A program made the translations under genes and the position numbers. Positions 58,065 through 64,000 of a stretch of 64,000 bases of DNA are shown here, one piece after another. Numbering within the stretch: the stretch's first letter is position 1; every line of letters starts with the position of its first letter. The notes beneath the pieces are model-generated. The model was not told the DNA's origin and did no database searches. It saw nothing but the letters and a program-made list of their open reading frames with translations. Source of the DNA: Chelativorans salis (GTDB lineage: Bacteria; Pseudomonadota; Alphaproteobacteria; Rhizobiales; Rhizobiaceae); assembly GCF_025336525.1 (NCBI RefSeq), contig NZ_JAOCZP010000009.1, positions 1 through 64,000 of the forward strand. The letters are read 5' to 3'.

Positions 58065-58985
58065 TCACCGCCCCTCCAATATCTCGCCGATAATCCGCTG
58101 GCAGCGTGTGGCCATGAAGTCCAAGAGCAGGCGCACCTTGGGGTCCTGGAATTTTTTGTGCGGGTAGACGGCGGCAAGCTTGACGGAGGGGGGTGGCGTG
58201 TCCGGGAGGATGATTTTCAGCCGGCGGTCGCGCAGGAAGGGCTCGATCTCAAAGCGCGGCTTGTTGATGATGCCGTGGCCGGCCAGCGCCCAACCCGTGA
58301 TCACGTCGCCGTCGTCGGAATCGAATGGGCCGCTCACCTCGAATTTCTTGGGCCCGTCGGCGGTCTGAAGCGTCCAGAAATATTCGCGCGCGCCGGGAAA
58401 GCGCAGCAGAAGGCAGTCGTGCCCATCATCCACGAGCTGCTCCGGCCGCTCCGGCTCGCCGCGCCGCTCGAGATAGGCGGGCGCTGCCGCCAGCACGCGC
58501 TCGCAATCCATGATGCCGCGCATGCGCAGACTGGAATCTTCCAAAAGCCCTAGCTTGAAGCCGACATCGATGCCCTCGCGCATGATGTCCACCTCGTGGT
58601 CGGAGAGCCTAAGGCGCACCTCGATATGCGGATAGAGCTGGTGGAACTCGGGAATGCCGCCGGCGATCAGCCTTTTGCCGATGCCGAGAGGCGCGGTGAC
58701 GCGGATCGTGCCGCGCGGCTGGCCGGAAAGCGCGGCCACGGAAGCCTCCGCCTCCTCCACTGCTTCCAACACCTTTTTCGCGCCACCATAGAAGGCGCGC
58801 CCGTGCTCGGTCGGCGTCAGTTGCCGTGTCGTGCGGTTCAGGAGTCGCACGCCGAGGTACTTTTCCAGTTCCTTGACACGATTGGAGGCGACCGCAGCCG
58901 AGATGCGCATGTCGCGCCCGGCCGCCGAAAGGCTGCCAAGTTCCACCACGCGCACGAAGACAGAGATGTTATCGAGATAGGCCAT
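58065..58985 (-). CDS. LysR family transcriptional regulator
   Basis: 306 residues. N-terminal HTH (about 5-64, GSLSAAGRDMRISAAVASNRVKELE) and C-terminal effector domain (GTIRVTAPLGIGKRLI). Divergent from puuD across 348 bp; likely controls puuD or the purine genes. Confidence 0.92.
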   Translation of the reverse strand: MAYLDNISVFVRVVELGSLSAAGRDMRISAAVASNRVKELEKYLGVRLLNRTTRQLTPTEHGRAFYGGAKKVLEAVEEAEASVAALSGQPRGTIRVTAPLGIGKRLIAGGIPEFHQLYPHIEVRLRLSDHEVDIMREGIDVGFKLGLLEDSSLRMRGIMDCERVLAAAPAYLERRGEPERPEQLVDDGHDCLLLRFPGAREYFWTLQTADGPKKFEVSGPFDSDDGDVITGWALAGHGIINKPRFEIEPFLRDRRLKIILPDTPPPSVKLAAVYPHKKFQDPKVRLLLDFMATRCQRIIGEILEGR

Positions 58986-59333
58986 AAGGAATTTCGAACC
59001 TCCCGCGCCATTATTTTCCAGAAAATTTTGAAAGTCATCGTGCCCGGCGTCCCTTTTTCTTTAGAGTGGAAGCCGTATTACGATGACCCGAAAGATTGAC
59101 CGTCGGCAAAGGGTCGATGTTCAGGCATGGATCCTCGGGTCAAGCCCGAGGAAGACGACGGCAGGGGCGTTTCCGCCAATCGCCGAGGTCTGAGATTTGC
59201 GGGGGGACATCCCCACTTCGTCATCCTCGGGCTTGACCCGAGGATCCATGCCTGAACAGTCCCGACGGCAACGGCGGATTGGATTTAAGGCGGCTATAGC
59301 AAGACAGGCTTTAGGCCGAAGCGGAGAACGGGA
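58986..59333. promoter_or_regulatory. 348-bp divergent region between the LysR gene and puuD
   Basis: No gene seen. It holds the 33-bp perfect inverted repeats (59120-59152 and 59224-59256) and the promoters of both flanking genes; no LysR-type T-N11-A site could be picked with confidence. Confidence 0.5.
59120..59256. repeat. 33-bp perfect inverted repeats
   Basis: 59120-59152 (TTCAGGCATGGATCCTCGGG...) and 59224-59256 (...GATCCATGCCTGAA) are perfect 33-base complements around 71 bp. Each arm contains its own hairpin CCTCGGG-TCAAG-CCCGAGG. The whole would fold into a long stem-loop, with cruciform potential, about 80 bp before puuD. Confidence 0.85.
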
Positions 59334-60548
59334 ATGAACGATTTCGCCGTTATGTGGGACTGGCTGTCCTTCGCCGTGCGCTGGCTGCATGTGGTGACGG
59401 CCATCGCCTGGATTGGTTCGTCCTTCTATTTCATCGCCCTCGACCTCGGCCTCGTGAAGCGTCCCGGTCTGCCCGAAGGCGTCTCCGGCGAGGAGTGGCA
59501 GGTGCATGGCGGCGGCTTCTACAACATGCGGAAGTATCTGGTGGCGCCGGCCTCGCTGCCCGAGCACCTCACCTGGTTCAAATGGGAATCCTACGCCACC
59601 TGGCTGTCAGGTTTCGCGCTGCTTGCCATCATCTACTACGCGGGCGCCGACCTTTATCTGATTGACCGCAATGTGCTCGACGTTTCCGTCCCTGTCGCCA
59701 TCCTCATCTCGCTTGCCTCCATAGGCATCGGCTGGCTCATCTACGACGTGCTGTGCAAGTCGCCGCTGGGCAAGAACGATACCGCCCTGATGCTGGTGCT
59801 CTATGTCGTGCTGGTGGCGATAAGCTGGGGCTATACGCAGCTTTTCACCGGGCGCGCGGCCTTCCTGCATCTGGGCGCCTTCACCGCCACGATCATGACG
59901 GCGAACGTCTTCCTCATCATCATTCCCAACCAGAAGATCGTGGTGGCGGACCTGAAGGCGGGACAGGCGCCGGAGCCGAAGCTGGGGGCGCAGGCGAAGC
60001 AGCGCTCGCTGCACAACAACTACCTCACCCTGCCGGTGATCTTCCTGATGCTGTCGAACCACTATCCGCTGGCCTTCGGCACCAGGTTCAACTGGATAAT
60101 CGCCGCGCTCGTCTTCATCATCGGCGTGCTCATCCGCCATTATTTCAACACGATGCACGCCCGCAAGGGCAACCCGCACTGGACGTGGGGGCTTTCCGCC
60201 TTGCTCTTCGTCATCATCATGTGGCTTTCCACCGTGCCGGAGGTGCTGACGGGCGAGCGGCGCGTTTCGGCGGTTGAGGAGCGCTTCGTCGCCTCCACCC
60301 ACTTTGCCGCCGTGCGCGACACGGTGATGGGGCGCTGCGCCATGTGCCATGCGGCCGAGCCCGCCTATGAGGGCATCCGCATGCCGCCGAAGAACGTGGA
60401 GCTCGACACCGACGAAGCCATTGCCGCGCATGCCCGCGAAATCTACCTTCAGGCGGGCCAGAGCCATGCGATGCCGCCGGGCAACGTCTCCGGCATGACG
60501 GAGGACGAGCGCCGCCTGCTTGTCACCTGGTTTGAGGAAGCGCGATGA
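59334..60548 (+). CDS. puuD: membrane urate oxidase with C-terminal cytochrome c
   Basis: 404 residues. Eight hydrophobic helices of the PuuD (DUF989) type start with AVRWLHVVTAIAWIGSSFYF; a C-terminal cytochrome c domain has the heme site CAMCH at about 337 and a distal Met (HAMPPGN). It oxidises urate to 5-hydroxyisourate and passes electrons to the respiratory chain rather than to O2. GAGAACGGGA upstream of the ATG. Confidence 0.95.
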   Translation: MNDFAVMWDWLSFAVRWLHVVTAIAWIGSSFYFIALDLGLVKRPGLPEGVSGEEWQVHGGGFYNMRKYLVAPASLPEHLTWFKWESYATWLSGFALLAIIYYAGADLYLIDRNVLDVSVPVAILISLASIGIGWLIYDVLCKSPLGKNDTALMLVLYVVLVAISWGYTQLFTGRAAFLHLGAFTATIMTANVFLIIIPNQKIVVADLKAGQAPEPKLGAQAKQRSLHNNYLTLPVIFLMLSNHYPLAFGTRFNWIIAALVFIIGVLIRHYFNTMHARKGNPHWTWGLSALLFVIIMWLSTVPEVLTGERRVSAVEERFVASTHFAAVRDTVMGRCAMCHAAEPAYEGIRMPPKNVELDTDEAIAAHAREIYLQAGQSHAMPPGNVSGMTEDERRLLVTWFEEAR

Positions 60549-60558
60549 GGCGACGGAC

Positions 60559-61863
60559 ATGAAGAAGACGCTCATTCGCGGGCGGCTGCTCACCTTTCTG
60601 GCCGAGCCACGGGCGGTCGACGACCATGGCTCCTATGTTTACGAGGGGGACGGCGCCTTGCTGGTGGAGGACGGCGTCATCGTCGCCTCCGGCGCCTATG
60701 CGGAGATCGCGCCAGACGCAGGCGGCGCCAAGACGATCGACCACCGTCCGCATCTCCTGTTGCCGGGCTTCGTCGACGCCCATGCCCACTTCCCGCAGAT
60801 GCAGGTGATCGCCAGTTTCGGCACCGAGCTGCTCGACTGGCTCAACACCTACACCTTCCCGGCGGAGACGAGGTTCTCCGATCCCGCCCATGCGGCCCGC
60901 ATCGCCGGTCTCTATCTCGACGAGTTGGCCAGCCACGGCACCACCACGGCGGCCGTCTACTGCACTGTGCATCCCGAGTCGGCGGAGGCTCTGTTCGCCG
61001 AGGCTGAGCGACGCAACATGTGCATGATCGCCGGCAAGGTGATGATGGACCGCAACGCGCCCGAGGCACTGACCGACACCGCGCAAACGAGCTATGACGA
61101 CACCAAGGCGCTGATTGCCAGGTGGCACGGTAAGGGGCGGCTCAACTATGCCATCACCCCGCGCTTCGCCATCACCTCCAGCCCCGAGCAGATGGAGATG
61201 GCGCAGGCGCTGGCGGCCGAGCATCCGGACCTGCATATCCAGACGCATCTTTCCGAGAACCACGCCGAGATTGCGTTTTCACAAGAGCTTTATCCCGACT
61301 GCACGGATTACACCGGTATCTATGAGGCTTACGGCCTGTTGGGCGCCACGAGCCTGTTCGGCCACTGCATCCACCTTTCCGAGCGTGAGGCCGACGCGCT
61401 CTCGGACTCCGGCTCGGTGGCCGTCTTCTGTCCCACCTCCAACCTCTTCCTCGGCTCCGGCCTGTTCGATTACCAGCGCTACCGCCGGCGGGAGAAGCCG
61501 TTGCGTATCGCCGCGGCAACGGATGTCGGCGGCGGCACCAACTATTCCATGCTGCGCACCATGGACGAGGGCTATAAGGTGATCGCGCTCAAGGGCGAGA
61601 AGCTGAATCCCCTCGCCTCCTTCTGGCAGATCACGCGCGGCAACGCCGAGGCGCTGTCCCTGGACACCCGCATCGGCACGCTGGAGGCCGGCACCGATGC
61701 CGACCTCGTGGTGCTCGACGCCCACGCGACGCCGGCGATGCGCCTGCGCATGGAAACGGTCGAGACCCTTGCGGAAGAGCTCTTCGTGCTGCAAACCCTT
61801 GGCGACGACCGCGCCGTGGTGGAGACCTACGTCGCGGGCGGGGCGGTGAAGAGCAGGCTTTAG
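60559..61863 (+). CDS. guaD: guanine deaminase
   Basis: 434 residues, amidohydrolase fold. Metal ligands: HAHFPQ near 77, HLSEN in QTHLSENHAE, HCIHLSE, and DVGGGTNYSML. Converts guanine to xanthine, the substrate of XdhAB. ATG at 60559 chosen for the family N-terminus KKTLIRGRLLTFLAEP. Ten bases after puuD. Confidence 0.94.
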   Translation: MKKTLIRGRLLTFLAEPRAVDDHGSYVYEGDGALLVEDGVIVASGAYAEIAPDAGGAKTIDHRPHLLLPGFVDAHAHFPQMQVIASFGTELLDWLNTYTFPAETRFSDPAHAARIAGLYLDELASHGTTTAAVYCTVHPESAEALFAEAERRNMCMIAGKVMMDRNAPEALTDTAQTSYDDTKALIARWHGKGRLNYAITPRFAITSSPEQMEMAQALAAEHPDLHIQTHLSENHAEIAFSQELYPDCTDYTGIYEAYGLLGATSLFGHCIHLSEREADALSDSGSVAVFCPTSNLFLGSGLFDYQRYRRREKPLRIAAATDVGGGTNYSMLRTMDEGYKVIALKGEKLNPLASFWQITRGNAEALSLDTRIGTLEAGTDADLVVLDAHATPAMRLRMETVETLAEELFVLQTLGDDRAVVETYVAGGAVKSRL

Positions 61864-61874
61864 CGGCCCCCGAA

Positions 61875-61930
61875 GGCGACACCAACATCTTACCTGGAAC
61901 AACGCGGAAGCTAAGTGTTAGAACCGCAGC
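61875..61930. repeat. decayed copy of the CTTAGCC hairpin repeat
   Basis: AACATCTTACC and GGAAGCTAAGTGTTAGAA match the 42841 element with an insertion between the arms; GAACCGC replaces the GAAATCGC arm. Lies between guaD and the glycerate kinase gene. Confidence 0.5.
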
Positions 61931-61985
61931 CAAGAAAGACCCTCGCATGCGACTGCCTCGTGCATGTGGGGATCGGGAACAGTTT

Positions 61986-63254
61986 ATGGCAACACTCGAC
62001 TCAAAACCCCTCTTCGAAAGCCTCTTCCGCGCCGCCATCGCCGCCGCCGACCCGCGGCAGATCATCCCTGCCTTCCTGCCCCCTCGCCCCAGGGGCCGCA
62101 CCATCGTCGTCGGTGCCGGCAAGGGGGCGGCGCAGATGGCGCGGGCCTTCGAGGAGGCGTGGGACGGCGCGCTGGAAGGCCTCGTCGTTACCCGCTACGG
62201 CTACGGCGCGCCGACGGAGCGTATAGAGGTCGTCGAGGCGGCGCACCCGGTGCCCGATGCGGCGGGACTGAAGGGCGCACGGCGGCTCCTGAAGCTCGTG
62301 GAGGGGCTGACGGCGGACGACCTCGTGGTGGCGCTTATCTGCGGCGGCGGTTCCGCGCTTTTGCCCGCCCCACCGTCCGGAATGACGCTCGAGGACGAGA
62401 TCGCCATCAACGAAGCGCTGCTTGCCTCCGGGGCGCCCATCTCGGCCATGAACACCGTGCGCAAGCACCTCTCCGCCATCAAAGGCGGCCGGCTGGCGGC
62501 GGCAGCGCACCCGGCGCGTGTCGTCTCGCTGATCGTCTCCGACATTCCGGGCGACAACCCGGCGCTCGTCTCCTCCGGCCCCACCGTGCCAGATGCGGCG
62601 AGCCGGCAGGACGCGCTCGCCGTGGTGGAGGCGTGGCGATTACGGCTGCCTCCGGCAGCGCTCCGCCATCTGCATTCGTCGCAGGCGGACGCGCCGAAGC
62701 CCGAAGACCCGCACTTTGCCGGCAACGAGGTGCGCATCGTCGCCTCCGCCGCGCGCTCGCTCGAGGCCGCAGCGGCGGCCGCCCAAGCACACGGCATCAC
62801 ACCGGTGATCCTCTCCGACGCCATCGAGGGCGAGGCGCGCGAGGTGGGACGGGTGCATGCGGCAATCGCCCGCGAGGTGGCGCTGCGCGACCGGCCGTTC
62901 AGGAAGCCGGTGTTGATGCTCTCGGGCGGTGAGACGACCGTAACCATCCGCGAAAAGGGCGGGCGCGGCGGGCGCAATACGGAATTCCTGCTGGCGCTGG
63001 CGCTGGGGGTGGAGGGCGTGGCCGACATCGCCGCCTTCGCCGCCGACACGGACGGCATCGACGGATCGGAGGACAATGCCGGCGCCTTCGCCGACCACAC
63101 TACAGCCGTCCGGCTGCGCGCGGCAGGTCAGGATCCGAAGGCACTGCTTGCGAAACATGATGCCTGGGGCGCCTTCGATGCGCTGGGCGACCTTTTCGTG
63201 CCGGGGCCGACGGGGACGAATGTGAACGATTTGCGGGCGGTGCTGGTAAGGTGA
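61986..63254 (+). CDS. glycerate 2-kinase (GckA/TtuD type)
   Basis: 422 residues of the MOFRL-type glycerate kinase family. GRTIVVGAGKGAAQMARAFE near 40, ICGGGSALLPAPPSG near 120, RKHLSAIKGGRLAAAAHPA and the C-terminal MOFRL domain with ADTDGIDGSEDNAGAF. Phosphorylates glycerate, so it would take the glyoxylate-derived glycerate of this island to central metabolism. ATG at 61986; the longer frame has no support. Confidence 0.88.
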   Translation: MATLDSKPLFESLFRAAIAAADPRQIIPAFLPPRPRGRTIVVGAGKGAAQMARAFEEAWDGALEGLVVTRYGYGAPTERIEVVEAAHPVPDAAGLKGARRLLKLVEGLTADDLVVALICGGGSALLPAPPSGMTLEDEIAINEALLASGAPISAMNTVRKHLSAIKGGRLAAAAHPARVVSLIVSDIPGDNPALVSSGPTVPDAASRQDALAVVEAWRLRLPPAALRHLHSSQADAPKPEDPHFAGNEVRIVASAARSLEAAAAAAQAHGITPVILSDAIEGEAREVGRVHAAIAREVALRDRPFRKPVLMLSGGETTVTIREKGGRGGRNTEFLLALALGVEGVADIAAFAADTDGIDGSEDNAGAFADHTTAVRLRAAGQDPKALLAKHDAWGAFDALGDLFVPGPTGTNVNDLRAVLVR

Positions 63255-63295
63255 GGTATTAAATTCCTCCGTCACTCGCTCGAACGGACGGCGAA

Positions 63296-63814
63296 ATGCT
63301 GGGGTTGAAGCACAACACGAATATCCTCGTGGACTATGATCCGGGTTGGGAAACGGAGTTCGCCGGGGAGCGTGATCGCCTCGCCAGTGCCCTGGGTTCC
63401 GTCGCGCGCGGGATAGAGCACTACGGCTCGACTGCGGTGAGGGGAATGCGGGCCAAGCCTATTCTGGATATCCTCGTAGGGGTTGCGCCACTATCCGACT
63501 GGCGCAAATGCCACGATCCTCTCCTCGACCTGGGCTACGATTATGCCGAGCATGCCGGTGTGCCGGGGCATTACATCTTTGGCAGGGGCCGAGATCGGAC
63601 GGAGCGGACGCATCTCGTGCATGTGGTCGAGTTCGAGGGTGAATCCTGGCGCACGAACCTTGCATTCAGAGACGTCCTTCGCCGCGATGCCGGCTTGCGT
63701 GGGGCCTATATCGAGGAAAAGGAGCGCGCTGCGGCCGCCGCGCCTGACGGCCGCGCTCGCTATAACGAACTCAAGCGGGCCTTTATCGACACTGTCAAAA
63801 CCGGGCTGAGGTGA
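63296..63814 (+). CDS. GrpB family protein (nucleotidyltransferase-like)
   Basis: 172 residues. IEHYGSTAVRGMRAKPILDILVGV is the GrpB/UPF0157 signature with the conserved GST and D residues; FRDVLRRDAGLRGAYIEEKE follows. These are nucleotidyltransferase-fold proteins of unknown role. Start near a purine-rich ACGGCGAA; it is 41 bp after the glycerate kinase. Confidence 0.85.
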   Translation: MLGLKHNTNILVDYDPGWETEFAGERDRLASALGSVARGIEHYGSTAVRGMRAKPILDILVGVAPLSDWRKCHDPLLDLGYDYAEHAGVPGHYIFGRGRDRTERTHLVHVVEFEGESWRTNLAFRDVLRRDAGLRGAYIEEKERAAAAAPDGRARYNELKRAFIDTVKTGLR

Positions 63815-63832
63815 ATGCGGGCGAGCGCCTGC

Positions 63833-64000
63833 TCAATCCTTCATCAGCTTCTTCACCTTGCGCATTTCTTCGGCAAAGCGCGCGCGTTCGGCATGCCGGG
63901 CTTCCCGATCAGGGATGCGCAGGAGCGACGACGGGTGCACGGTGATGAAGACCGGCACGCCCTCCGCGCTTTCCACCGTGGTGCCGCGCAGCTTGGTAAC
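63833..64000 (-). CDS. UdgX-like uracil-DNA glycosylase family, 3' part
   Basis: C-terminal 55 codons only. VPVFITVHPSSLLRIPDREA is the family motif at the end of UdgX, with the HPSxLLR core; then ARFAEEMRKVKKLMKD. UdgX binds uracil in DNA and makes a covalent bond through a His, which lies outside this window or in the HPS motif. The start is beyond the window. Confidence 0.75.
   Translation of the reverse strand, partial: VTKLRGTTVESAEGVPVFITVHPSSLLRIPDREARHAERARFAEEMRKVKKLMKD

Overview
The window looks like chromosomal DNA of a high-GC alphaproteobacterium of the Hyphomicrobiales (Rhizobiales), probably near Mesorhizobium, Aminobacter or Chelativorans (Phyllobacteriaceae). The evidence is a soxBDAG sarcosine oxidase operon, a three-gene pnt transhydrogenase with an aa3-type COX IV-like protein upstream, a fused indolepyruvate:ferredoxin oxidoreductase, a PuuD-type membrane urate oxidase, a CatIJ-type CoA transferase, and GTCATCCCGG or CCTCGGG-type palindromic repeats between genes. 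The assignment comes from gene content only. No rRNA, tRNA, CRISPR array, complete insertion sequence or prophage was seen.

Layout. 0-4.2 kb: end of an SDR gene, a decayed VOC (PhnB-like) remnant, then a divergent unit of a DUF2156 protein, a SufR-like iron-sulfur regulator and a frameshifted MFS exporter around a perfect 28-bp operator-like palindrome; a small acidic repeat protein follows. 4.2-9.4 kb: soxBDAG on the minus strand. 9.6-12.4 kb: an SDR, rpsU with its terminator, a TPR lipoprotein and a DUF992 protein. 12.4-15.8 kb: COX IV-like gene, pntAA, pntAB, pntB. 16-17.2 kb: a glutamate-receptor-like channel. 17.2-24.5 kb: an acyl-CoA ligase and LIV-type ABC transporter operon, then a Crp/Fnr regulator, a FeeM-like N-acyl synthase and a GGDEF-EAL protein up to 28.7 kb. 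28.8-36.3 kb: indolepyruvate oxidoreductase and a TRAP transporter. 36.6-38.9 kb: a GATase, a small secreted protein and a 2-hydroxyacid dehydrogenase. A gene-poor kilobase follows, then xylB-xylA (39.9-42.6 kb). 43.3-47 kb: an IclR regulator divergent from catI-catJ-pcaF. 47-48.4 kb is a scar with an AAA kinase and a broken relB/dinJ antitoxin.

48.4-63.3 kb is a purine-degradation island. It holds guanine deaminase (guaD), xanthine dehydrogenase (xdhABC), urate oxidase (puuD), HIU hydrolase (hiuH), a PuuE allantoinase fused to OHCU decarboxylase, ureidoglycine aminohydrolase, ureidoglycolate lyase (allA), a glycerate kinase, a nucleoside deaminase and a LysR regulator. Only the allantoate-to-ureidoglycine step has no gene here. 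The window ends in the 3' part of a UdgX-like gene.

The stretch is mainly catabolic: methylated amines and sarcosine, amino- or organic-acid uptake, arylpyruvates, xylose, beta-ketoadipate and purines. Palindromic repeats sit in several intergenic gaps, two of them inside operons, where they may set relative expression. No clearly novel multi-gene system is proven. The best leads are the SufR-like/MFS/DUF2156 regulon, the channel with a non-canonical pore, the three-half-site operator before catI, and the FeeM/c-di-GMP neighbourhood.
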